Made by a program: the position numbers and the translations under genes
The notes under the pieces: model-generated
What the model was told of the DNA's origin: nothing
The model's input: only the letters and a program-made list of their open reading frames with translations
Database searches by the model: none
Shown: positions 24,056 to 35,516 of the stretch, one piece after another
How positions within the stretch are numbered: position 1 is the stretch's first letter
Layout of the letters: every line of letters starts with the position of its first letter
Source: Dipylidium caninum
Lineage: Eukaryota > Platyhelminthes > Cestoda > Cyclophyllidea > Dipylidiidae
Length of the DNA stretch: 64,000 nucleotides
Direction of reading: 5' to 3'
Assembly: GCA_017562135.1 (NCBI GenBank)
Contig: QEYB01001046.1
Location: forward strand, 992,001 to 1,056,000

Positions 24056-25421
24056 CTCCTAAAAATTCTCGCTATTTTTTTACGAATAGAATTTTCGTTT
24101 TTGAATCATTGTTGATCGGGTCTTATTAGAGGCTCGACTAATAAATCACATTTGCTTTCTGTATTCTCGTTATGGGACTGATTTGTGAAGCAAGTGGTTC
24201 CCATTCTGATTACATGTACTTTTACCAAAAGTGTTTTTGAGTACTGAAACACTTTGTGAGGAACAAGGTTTGTTCTTCAGTTTGCCACTTACCTTCCCTA
24301 CATCTCGACTATTTTGATGTAATCATACCGTCAATGTGACGAATTCCCTTAACTGCTGTTTGTCCGATCGTTCCAACTTGGTCGGTCCAATAAATATTGT
24401 CCTTTCTTCAAAGAGGCCTTTCAGCAGTTGGTATTAATGAGTTTTCGTCCGAGATATCCACTCTGTGAGTTGAGCAGAGATGGACCTGAGTTTGTTTATT
24501 AAATTGTCTCTTCGAAGCATTCATATACTTTTGTTTTTGCGATTTATCCTGTGAAGATACCCAGAAATGATATTTCATGCTCCAACATATGCTTTGGTGT
24601 GCTTTAACTCTTAAGACCTAGACGTCTTATGTTTAAAAGTGAATGCAAACACCTACGCTGGTACTAAGCATTTCCCTAACAGTTATGTGAGGTTATCTAT
24701 TAGCAAGTACCTAAAGCGGCTTTGTCAGTAATTGTCATGTGGGTTTTCGCGCCTATCGCCTTATCATTTGAGGCCCGTGTTTCCTTTTGCGCATGGCAAT
24801 GGTGACTAATCTCTAAAAGAGGAGATATAATGATAACGCGGAGGTGATGAGCATATTCTCGATGAATCAGACTGTACTCTGCATAACATCATGGAATATC
24901 CGCCCACCCGTAACGGACTGAAATAGTGAGAAGGGGCCCGGAGTTAAATAATGAATTTGTGCTCATCAGGAGCTATGGACCCATCTCTTCGCAGTTACAA
25001 GCGTCAATGATACACCATTCCCATCTGTAACCGTATGAAGAAGCAGTATGGAGGCGCGATTCCTATTCTTATGTGAATGAGATTGACATCGTTGTCTTGG
25101 AATCGTATTTTATTTAAGTGGGAAATTTTCGATCCGAAAGCCCTTTCATTAAGGACGGTTTGGTAGAATAGGGAACGTTAACGGAGCACAATAGAGGAAA
25201 GTTGCCTTAAAAAAGGCATTTAATTAAATATTTTCTGATAATAAATGCACCTTACGAAGGTTCTTTAAATTGTTAAATTTCACGAGGTCTGGTAAAGCGG
25301 ATAATATTAAGCGTACGATTTATCCAATGGCTTCACAAGTTTAGCTGGCGACGTTAGGCGTTATCGTGTGATTTCAAACGGAATGTGTAAATTTATTATT
25401 ACTCTCTTACACTTCCCTTAG
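24056..25421. other. Intergenic region, GINS1 to phosphoglycerate mutase copy 1
   Basis: About 1.4 kb without a recognisable exon. If phosphoglycerate mutase copy 1 is expressed, a short upstream exon carrying its ATG and ending in phase 1 should lie here. I could not find one with confidence. Confidence 0.55.
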
Positions 25422-27300
25422 ATAACGCGATTAAATCACATTGTTATAAAGTCGTGTTTATACGGCATGGCGAAAGTGAATTTAATCAGGAAAATAAATT
25501 TGCAGGATGGTTGGACACGGATCTTTCATCCAGGGGAGAATGCGAATCTCGGCAAGCAGGTCAAATGATTAAGCAAAGATCCTTATCCTTTGATATTGCT
25601 TATACAAGCGTTTTAAAGGAGAGCAATAAAAACCTGCCATGTGACTTTAGAGGAACTTGACTTGCTATGGATACCAATTATTAAGTAAGTAACGAGATAA
25701 AGAAAAACGTACTATAAACTCGTTATCTTTCGGTTTGCTGGGCTATGCTTAAAGTTATGCACGCTGTTTTCTGCGGCCTATATGAGGTGTTAACCATTTT
25801 TCATCCCCGAATCATCCGATGTATTACAATGCGTTCATATATCAGTTGGTTGTGTCGGCGAATATTTTGGGCTTAATCTTTAGTGGGAGTGCTTTATTTC
25901 TCATTGATTGTTTGATATCGTTTACCTGGATCTCTGAGCGAATGTACTTTACAGATCTTGGCGTTTAAATGAACGTATGTATGGGGCTTTGCAAGGAATG
26001 ACAAAAGCCGAAACGTCTTCTAAATATGGAGAGTGTCAATTGCAACTTTGGACGAAGGCTTATGATATTCCACCTCCGGCCCTCATTTCAACCGATCCAA
26101 TGTTACCCGAATTCGATCCCCGTTACGCTGTGAGTGTAGTTATCGCCATCTCACACAAACATGAAAAATTATCTTAATGGTTTTTGAGTTCATTTCTTAT
26201 TGAAATTGTTTTCCCTGTTATAACCCACAAATCGGCCGTTTTCTCCTAGTATGCGCATTTTAATTAACTATCAAAACTTCAGGAACTGGTTAATTATATA
26301 AGATTCCTTAATTTTACTTGTTTCAACCTATCCTTTTTATCTTTATTTATGTCATGTAAAACTGTTAACGGCCACAGCTTCTGGATCACAATATCCTGCC
26401 TAAAACCGAATGTCTCAAAGACACAGTGAAAAGAGTTTTACCGTTCTGGCACGATGAGATTGTACCCACTCTCAAGGTAAATCATGAAATTCTCTACGCG
26501 TTTTAGTACATTTTCATTAGATTCCTTACCTCTTTATTTTGTTTTTGATTCATGATATTATATCAGAACTATCGTCTCAATTTGACAGCCCATGTTTTTC
26601 ATCCAATGTGCAATAGAATTTTTCTGCTATCTATGACATTTATGATGATACGCTTTACATCTATGTCATTCCACCATTTTAGAAGGGAAAAAGAGTTCTT
26701 GTTGTTGCCCATATGAACAGTATTAGAGCTCTACTCAAACACATTGACAACATTCCAGACGGGAAAATTATCGATATAAAAATTCCCACAGGTAAACAAA
26801 AACATTTTAAATGAAACCTGTGCTTTTCTTAATTAGATTTTTATAGAATACAAAGGATAAGGTTGCAACTCGTTTACTTAATAAATAACTAGATGCCCCT
26901 ATCTCACAAGGCTTCCCAGCACTATGATGTATTGTAAACTTTAAAATTTAATGCTTCATATGCTATTTGGCGATACATTAACAGTTGTTTGTGTCAACTC
27001 TGAGGCCTGATAACCGTTGTGTTCGGTTAGAGGAGAGCCGCGAAATATTTTTATGTAATATTTGTTTGTGGGAGTACAATACCGTTAATTTATCACAGGC
27101 TACATCAGGAAAGCTTATGGTCGTTTGAAAGTCCAGTGATGGAAATCTAAATTTACTATCAAACATCTATTCTTGTAGGGATACCGCTGGTTTATGAATT
27201 GAATGCGGACTTGGCACCGGTGCGACACTACTATCTAGCGGATGATGCAAAGGTAGCAGCAGCAATTAGTAGGGAAGGCGACCAATTGAGGGTCGTGTGA
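25422..27300 (+). CDS. Phosphoglycerate mutase-like gene, copy 1 (frameshifted)
   Basis: Five exons: 25422-25684, 25955-26129, 26378-26476, 26683-26791 and 27179-27300, all with good GT/AG sites. The encoded blocks follow cofactor-dependent phosphoglycerate mutase, which interconverts 3- and 2-phosphoglycerate in the cytosol. They are [11 protein letters not shown] (phospho-His present), [21 protein letters not shown] (catalytic Glu present, usual His replaced by Met), [25 protein letters not shown] (second His present, following Gly replaced by Met) and [13 protein letters not shown]. One extra G at about 25618-25619 breaks the first exon: TTAAAG|G|AGAGCAATA. Read without it, the frame continues into [18 protein letters not shown] and reaches the splice site in phase. 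No in-frame ATG exists in this exon, so an upstream exon is needed or the start is lost. Either a young pseudogene, an unusual gene, or a one-base sequence error. The stop is TGA at 27298. Confidence 0.75.
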
Positions 27301-28063
27301 GCTCCTTCTGTCACTACGCTCATTACTATAAATGACCTGTCTAAAGGCCTACCTAAATTATTTTATTTTTCACCAAAAATTCAGGGGAATATGACAAAGT
27401 ATGATTCTACGAGGACTCAAAAATGGCATATAAACAACCGCCCCATTAGTTACGTCATTCTCTCGCCATAAGCGAAATTGGATAAAAATTAATAATAGCA
27501 TTAAAAAGTGCTTGGGTAATGGTTTCCCAAAAAAGGCTAGCGTTCTGAACGTGGTAGTATCAGTGACTCCTTCAAATGAAAATATGCGAGCATGAGAAAG
27601 GATAGAGCACACTTAGTAAACTCGGTTTGTCCAATGCACGGACTGACAAGGTGTGTATGGGTGGCAGGTCGGACGCGGTGATGAGATGGAGGAGGTTTGG
27701 TTCGAAGGTAATTCCAACGGTTCACGGGGCCAAATGGAAAATGTGGAGCTAGAATCTTGTAAAATAGGATGCCTGGAGGGGTTAAAGGTTCCTGAGTTAG
27801 GCGAAATGTCTCACACCTTTGATACAAAAAACATGCTGTATTAAATAAATCTTTAACAAAGTAAAAAATATTGTGACGTATAAATAATATGAATTAAAGT
27901 AAGAAATTAAAGACTTTTGACAAGGTGTTTATACTTGTCGACACGTGCTGCTTATTGCCGTCCTCAAAAGGTCTATACTTCGACATCTCATAGCCCGCGC
28001 TTTTCAGAATTTCACGCCTTTAGGCATTATACCTGCGAGTAGCGTGCCTAAAAATATATTCGC

Positions 28064-29967
28064 ATGGAACAGTCCTCCACGAGGCCCTTTTACCAGCTCG
28101 TGCTCATGCGCAATGGCGAAAGCGAGTTTACGAAAAATAATCTAGTCTCCGGCTGGATAGACTCTGATATTTCTTACCGTGGAGAATGCCAGTCTGAAGA
28201 TGCGGGAAGGCTTCTGCTGAAAAAAGGGATAGAATTTGACATCGCTTTTACAAGTTTTTTAAGGCGAGCTATCAAAACTTGTCACATAGTCTTGGAACAA
28301 ATGGGGCTTCATTGGATCCCCGTCTACAAGTAAATATTTCTTAATCCTGCAACTGAAAAATGAACCCATGTGAAGAGATAACGTGCAATATCACATCACA
28401 CTAGAAAATGGCACATTTATAAAAGGATACCCTTTAGTAAAGCTGATACACAACATCTTTTCCTTGTATATATGATTAAAACTTCACGCAACCCAATGAC
28501 ACTGAACTAAAATAATTCATTTCCCGTTCGAAATGCCTTTGTCCTACCTCCGCTCATCGTTTCACTATGTATAATCCCAGCAATTCGTTCACATTGGCCT
28601 TGACATATTTATAGATTATATTGTTGGTCAAACATAGCATCATTTTTCTGCATCTTCAATTAATATTTAAAAAATATCTTATTCATCACTATCAACTTTG
28701 ACCGTTTTCACTTTCATTACTTTATATGACGTCGCACACCAGAAAAACAGTGAAGTAGAATTAAAAGAATACATCTACCACGTAACCTTATAATAACACT
28801 TCCTCCGGTAATCAAAACAAGTTTTCAATTATCCAAGATCATGGAGACTGAATGCACGAATGTGCGGTATGCTTCAAGGGTGCGATTTATCCAAGTTAAT
28901 TTTACATCATGGTGATGATCAAGTGAATGTTTGGCGACGAGATTACCATGGCACACCTCCATCTCTCAGTCAGGAGTTGAGACAGCACCCCATCTATGAA
29001 GAAAAATACGCCGTATGTCCGGCGTAGTTGTCCTCTTACAACATTTCGATTTAATAATTTCCAAGGCTCTAATGTCGGTTAGTCAACTAGTCGGTAATTT
29101 CTCAAAAAGTAACCCACTTAATCAGTTCTATTGCAGATAAAAGGAAAAAATTATTTTCGAGTAGAGGGTTGAATCTTGCAATAAACTATCAGCTTTTGAA
29201 AACACCAAATCTCATTACCATATTTAACTCGTCACTCCTTGCACTAATTGCGTATAGCTATTGTGATCTCAGCCCAAAATTACCTTCGAAAAGAATTGGG
29301 ACTTGAGACTTGGACAAATAAAAGTATATGAACATGTATATCAGGAAAAACGCCCGAACATACCTTGATCTCCCATTCGTCACTTTCAGCTTCTTGATAA
29401 ATCTATAATCCCGGATACTGAATGTTTGCATAATGCTTGTGAGCGACTTTTGCCGTTTTGGAATGATAAAATCTTGCCAGCCATTAAGGTTTGTCCACTA
29501 TTTTAAGATTTTAATAGCCATATGTTCATGCAAAAATACATTATCAAGGGATTTTTACAGTTTGCTTAGCCTTTCAAATCCAGATTTAGATATAGCTTTC
29601 TGTGGATTATTATTATCATTCATCATTAAATCCTAGGATGGCAATCGGGTTTTGATTGTCGCACACGGTAGTACACTTCATGTACTAATGAGGTTTCTCG
29701 ACCATATTCCCGACCACGAAGGCGTTAACGACAATCTGCCTCCATGTAAGCTGATTGAAATTTTTATTTGCATGTAAGGAAGATGACAATGGCAAAAGTT
29801 GCCTGTTTACGGCTAACTGTAATAATTTAGGCGTCCCTCTGGTTTATGATTTCGACGAAGACATGACACCCATCAGGCATTACTACATGAGGGACGACAC
29901 AACCGTGGCGGGAACCAATGGAACAGCCATCAATGGGCCGCATCTAAATCCTCACCAGTACACGTAG
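28064..29967 (+). CDS. Phosphoglycerate mutase-like protein, copy 2, active site lost
   Basis: Five exons: 28064-28329, 28838-29012, 29390-29488, 29637-29745 and 29831-29967, open throughout, 261 residues (human PGAM1 254). Intron positions and phases equal those of copy 1, and exons 2, 3 and 4 have identical lengths (175, 99, 109), so the pair arose by tandem duplication. The fold-defining blocks remain: [46 protein letters not shown] and [18 protein letters not shown]. Key residues do not. The phospho-histidine of RHGES is Asn (RNGES, residue 17), the catalytic Glu of NERHYG is Ala (NARMCG, residue 95), and Asn17 of the family (RHGESxxN) is Thr. His190 (AHG) is kept. Mutase activity is therefore unlikely. 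A binding or regulatory role is possible but unproven. The ATG at 28064 gives a normal-length N-terminus. Confidence 0.85.
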
Positions 29968-31190
29968 ACCAACTTCGTGGGCAATTGTCATATGGATATT
30001 AGCGTAGTTCACCACTTAACTATTTTTTTTAAGCAGTGCAACGTCGACAGACTGTGCAAATAAAACCTTTATCAAAGTGTCACATGTTCTGAGGGTTGAA
30101 TAGTAAATTTAGAAGGTGCCATCACCATGCGAGGATGCTTACCTTCAAGTGGGTTCGTTGGGAGGCGTCATGTAATGGCTATCAATACTTATCCGTTCAT
30201 AATCCCTAATACTGGGAAACGAGTTCCAGATCCAAGGAATATTACAAAGCTTGAACACTCTTTGGTATGCTTACCCTCCGCTTCTCTTCGAGTGAGCAAT
30301 GAGTAACTGTATCGCGGCAGAACACTTGAATTTCTCGCACTACTCCATTGTTTCAACATAGTCGCCCATTCAGCCTATTAAACGACTTAATCCGTCTGCC
30401 ATGAACTCCAAAGTTCGCGCACTTTGAAAAACCGGGGAAGCAGGATTGAAACTACTACGGCGCAAAGCGCTATTAATAACCGTAATGACATCCCTAGAGC
30501 CATTATACCGCACTCTGCGCTATCGTTAAATATTTGAAGCCTTCTTCATCTTCGGTGGACTTGAATTGGCACCCGAATAAGCACTCGGATTGATAAATAA
30601 ACACCGTCCCTCATCAAATACGAAATGCACAGTAAGGGGCATGATTTGCTGTAAAATTAAAAAAAAAAAGCTGGTGACATTTAGTTGACAAAGTGTGTAC
30701 AATCCCCCCTAGTTTGGACTGTCAGAAGATAAGCTGATGAGTTACACTCGACTCCCATTAAGAAGGGCTCAAGTAACGTAGCATAGACAAAAACGGGGCG
30801 ATGCCACAACCGGTACATCGAGAATACTAAACTAAAGATATTATCCATACAAAAAGTTACCACAGTTGCTCACTGTTATGGGGGGCAGCATCTATAAAGC
30901 AATTAATGAAATTCGGTCGCATAAGGGTCTTTAATGCCGAATAAATACACAAACGCTCATATAATACAAGTAACAACAAGTGAGAGGCCATATAATGGAG
31001 GAGACCTTGGCCTTAACGGAAAAGAAATAAATTGTACAGGACACAAATATGACCAGAAGAAGCTGTACATGGTACTTGTGTGCACAAGTAGAGATAGTCC
31101 AAACAAGTAAATGCTCCAAAAAGAAAGAAGGGATGATATTTAGTCTATAATCAGAGTCAACCATCGTATAATAGTAGTGAAATCGAGGGC
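29968..31190. other. Convergent intergenic region, phosphoglycerate mutase copy 2 to NCAPH
   Basis: About 1.2 kb between two 3' ends. AT-rich stretches and an A run near 30660-30670 are visible. No exon is recognised. It should contain both 3' untranslated regions. Confidence 0.6.
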
Positions 31191-34100
31191 TCAGGCGTCA
31201 AATTCATTACCACTATCCTCGAGCCATGGATCCAGGGAGAGCTGTTTCTTGGATCGCGGAATATCTGCCTGGCGCGATAACTTCGTATAGCGAGAGATCA
31301 GGTCCCTTTCGGCTACTGATAGCCCTTGAGAGATGGAAAGATCCGTAAAGTCCGCTCCGGCTTCCAGAAAGAGGTCCTAGTATTTTTACGTGGACCGACA
31401 CGAAGAGAAGAGGTCATGTTTACAGTCCCTTTTCATAAATAAGGCTATAAACACACTTTTAAAATTTAGTACTTTCTAGACGCGTCATGGGCGCACAGGG
31501 TAAGAAAACAGCGGACAAATAAAATTAGTAAATTAGCTAAGAATTCAGGCTACGCATCTCAGTGGTAAACGTGAAAACTAATGCATCAACTACTGCGCCA
31601 ACCGCAATAGTTAAAGAAAGTAACAGGAAAGCTTAAATCATAAGTCCGCACTAAGGAAAACCCACCTTTTCATTAGCCAGATGAAGAAGACAGTTGAGTC
31701 CAATCGCCACACTCAGCTCTCCAGCGGTTTGCTTTGAAACTTTAGCTGGCAAGGCAGATAGGAGGTCGCTGAAAGACGATGACAAAAGCGGCGGCTGAGA
31801 ATTCGTATCGCCTTCCTCAGAAGTCCTGGTCTTCTTAATAGGAGGGCTACTCGAGTCCACTGAGGTGTTAACCAAGGGAGCAATGTTGAGGTTGCTCTCG
31901 ATCATATTCCATAAGACGCTCTTCAAATGTCGCACATTGATGAGTTTGGCAGAGCGGGCGTAGCCAATTTCGAGGCGGGTGATTTGACGTGGTGGTGCCA
32001 CAAGTTCCACACCATCTTCGTTCTCCAGAGGCACTAACGTCGCTATATTTTCATTTGAACCAGTGGGGCCCTGTAAACCGCGGAGAAATTAAGTGAAAGA
32101 GATCAGATTCCGTGATAAAAAGAAACGCCATTCACCTGAGTGAAAATTCCGTCGTAGGGAGCGACATCGTCATCAACATCGTCATCATCATCGGCCATAA
32201 TGTGGTCCATATCGTTCTCAACACGACCTTCCTCTTCAGCTGCAGCGGCGGCCGCCTGACTGTCCAACCACGGTGGCTAAAACAACAAGATTTCATTAAA
32301 GTCAAACTGTGCGCCTCGAAAGTCAATCTTAACAACATTCGCCTCAGGTGAATTATAAACGATAAAGGTGATATTTGCAAAATCTCCATGGTGGGGGTCG
32401 CTGACAAAAACGATAAACAGAAATAATGCTTGGCGGTTTGTGTGGATGTACAAGGCTTTGAGATCAACTGGCTCAACAGAAACTAGGCATCGGATAATTA
32501 ATACAGCGAAAAAGAAACGGGTGACCTTAACATTTCCCCGAAGCATACAAAGTGAGTCTTCAGCAGAACACGGGAAACCAAAAAAAGATTTCGGTTCGGG
32601 AATGGCGATGACTTACTAAGATACCGCCATCTGCCATAGCGCTTGATGTGATGTTTTCTTGGGTCTCATTAGTCTTGCTATCCACCAGATTACGCATCAC
32701 CTCGCGATTAGATAGCTCGTAGATGTTGTAACGTGCATCAGTAATGGAGGGAGGGAGGAGATTAAAACGCTCCCCAGCCAGTCGCCGATTTTGCTCGCGC
32801 AGGACCGGAGACTTGCCGCTCTCTTTGGTGTAGATCTCCAACTGTTTGGACCAATCGCCCCGGACTACACATCCACTCCTATCCAGAGGAGCAAAATTAT
32901 TTAGCTACGTAAAACATCACTATCCCAGAAGAAATAATGTGTCTAATAATTCTAACACGTAAAAAATTGGCTCCGCAGCAATCTATGAGATCGATTAGTT
33001 GATTATCAAGGGAATTATTGCGGTTTGCCAGTGCCCCTTTGAAAGGCTAAATCTAAGAATTAAGTAAATCGACTGGAATCCAATGGACCGAGATGTCAAA
33101 AAAATTAGAATATCTAATCGGTGGCCTACCTGAACGTTTTTAATTGAGCTAATGAAGGATACAAATGTTTGAAGGTAAATTTATGATAAGACAGCAGCAA
33201 AATGAGTAATACTGCGTCAATGCCAGAGACAAACCTACTTCGAACGATTCTCGGGGGCGTCAACAAGCGTTGCATAGTCTATGTTGGTCTTCTTATTCTT
33301 CTTCAAATATTTTGAATGGGCACTTCTGCCTACACTGGTCACGTTCTCCTCGTTCTCCTGGGGAGCCGCCACATCTAGAGTAAACAATTAAGATACCAAG
33401 TGAAACCTTAATACATACTGGAAGAAGAAAAGGCTGAATTACTTACTACCAAACTCGTCGAGCCGTCGTCGCTTCGCCTTCTTACGCCAAAGTTCGGGGC
33501 CCGCCCACAACCCCAACATCCCATCATTAACTTGACCAAAGTTTTCCAAGTGCGTTGTTAATATAGATTTCAGACTTGAGACAAAAAGTTCGCCTTCTGC
33601 AGTCGGTTCCACCATTTGACTGAAAGGAAAACAGTCATGGAACTTAATATACCAATGTTTCAGAAAAAGAATTTGATAAAAGAACACTTACTCTTTTTCA
33701 CCTGCATCAAAAACGTGGACATTATCTCGATCCGCGAACCTAACAGTCGCCTCATTCACCAGGGTTACTTCGGCATCATCTGAAAGATTATTGTCGAAAA
33801 AAAGTGACAGGGACATAAAGGACATTCATTTACAACAAATATTCCTCCTATGTCGGCACACCAAGTTACAAATGAAAGATAAATCACGTAAACGAAGAAA
33901 TACGCAAAACACTAGTTTAATGATATAATCCATCAAAGGTAAATAAACCAGACTATTTAGCCCGAAGAGAATCAAAGTAACGCAGAAAAAAATAGAGCAA
34001 TCTAGAGGGAAGATCCAGACCCAGTCTCATCAAATAATGAGCATCAAAATCACCTTCGTTACCACTGGGCATTGGAGGTAAAGTATTATCGTCAACGAGG

Positions 34101-35389
34101 TCCATGGGCGAAGTGGTTAAAGAAACTGGAGTGACACTGCCGGAGGCGGAGGCCTCACACACAAACAGAGGACTAAGAGGGGCTACATGGACCTGCGTAA
34201 ACGAAAGTGAAAATAGTCGGTGCAAGTCTTAACAGTCAACACAGAAATTTTCATCTTGACGCCTGCATTAATAGAACCAGAGGCAAAAAATACGACATCT
34301 AAAAGCATTGAGATAAAAGTAATGAGAACGCACCTGGGTACCATCTTCCAGTTTGTTGAAGTGGAAATCATCAAATGCCAAACAAAGAGGTGCCTCCAAT
34401 GTATGGGAATCCAAAATAGGGTAGATCTCAACGGGATTGACACAGCATGTTGAAGGTTCCTTCGCTTCCCGAAGAGTGAAAAGTGGTGTACTCGAGTCTT
34501 GTAATAACTCACTATATTTTGAATGAGTTCGCAAGCGATTTAACCGGAGCTCCACTATGCCTCCATCATCATAGGCTGCTGCCTGGTGCTGAAACAATGG
34601 ATCAACCTAAAGAAAAAAACATATTGATAGTTGCACTTATCCACCTATACCGTAAAAATAACTTTTGAACTTATGACTCGATAGTCACAAAACAATAACC
34701 AAAAATAATGAAAGCATGGCAAAATATGTCATAGATCTCACATCAGCATCAAAAGCCTTGATCCTGGAGCGGATTTTGCTCAGCGTTGTAACGATTACCG
34801 GCTTTGTAGTTGGAGCGCGCTTCCGTTCTCTCCGCCTTTTATCATTAGCTGCTATTCCAGCATCATGGCATTCATCGGCAATATCTTCTGCGCCACCTAG
34901 TGCTTCTGGCATATCATTAGTGCCATCAGTATCCGCCTTCGTTGTCTTCGAGTCGGAACGTCCCAAGCCAGTAAGCACTTTGTAGGTCTCTTGATGTACG
35001 GCGTCTACACGACCCGCATAAATTTTTGCGCTAGCATCAAGGGAAGAGCTAGCCATCTAGTGGAAAAACCAAAAGTTGGTAATAATAGTAATGGATAAAA
35101 TAAAGCGGTGTAACACTACCAACCCTGAAGCTAGTGAAATCTTCCTTCTTAATCATTTCGCCCATGAAGTCGATGAGATGAAGGTCAAAAGCATTCTTGT
35201 AAGTAATTTTATTTTCAGCAGCTAGGCGGATGCAATTCCCATAATGCTCGCCGACCTGAGCACGAGGCATCGATTGCGAAGCAGCAGCACGACGAGCGAC
35301 ATCATGAGCAGGACTGTTGACAACCTCGGGATGGGGTTCCAGCAATCGCGATCGACGACGAGCAATACGTTCCACGTCGTCATTATTTT
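31191..35389 (-). CDS. NCAPH: Condensin I subunit 2 (kleisin-gamma, Barren/NCAPH), N-terminus incomplete
   Basis: Eleven exons on the minus strand: 35389-35124, 35056-34742, 34606-34334, 34192-34054, 33779-33692, 33619-33447, 33374-33239, 32878-32617, 32276-32136, 32070-31666 and 31376-31191. Phases agree throughout, giving 793 codons before the stop (human about 741). NCAPH is the kleisin that bridges the SMC2 and SMC4 heads and binds NCAPD2/NCAPG during mitotic chromosome condensation. Diagnostic blocks are GEHYGNCIRLAAENKIT, KNAFDLHLIDFMGEM, LDASAKIYAGRVDAVH, VDPLFQHQAAAYDDGG, LWAGPELWR, FNLLPPSITDARYNIYEL, EIGYARSAKLINVRHLK and CLLHLANEK. The protein ends in an extra 35 residues or so after FTDLSISQG. 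The first visible exon starts in phase 1, so an upstream start exon is required. A phase-compatible candidate is the ATG at 35516 with donor after 35462, but it is unproven. The acceptor of the 32878 exon is the least certain. Confidence 0.9.
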
Positions 35390-35516
35390 CTAAATAAATA
35401 AATAAATAGCAAAAATTAAGCATGCCCTAGTGCCCAAAACGCACTAGGAGCACGATTTCACCAGATGAACACAGGTAGCGCATCAAAGAGTTGAGGAGTT
35501 GATAAGGGAGAAACAT

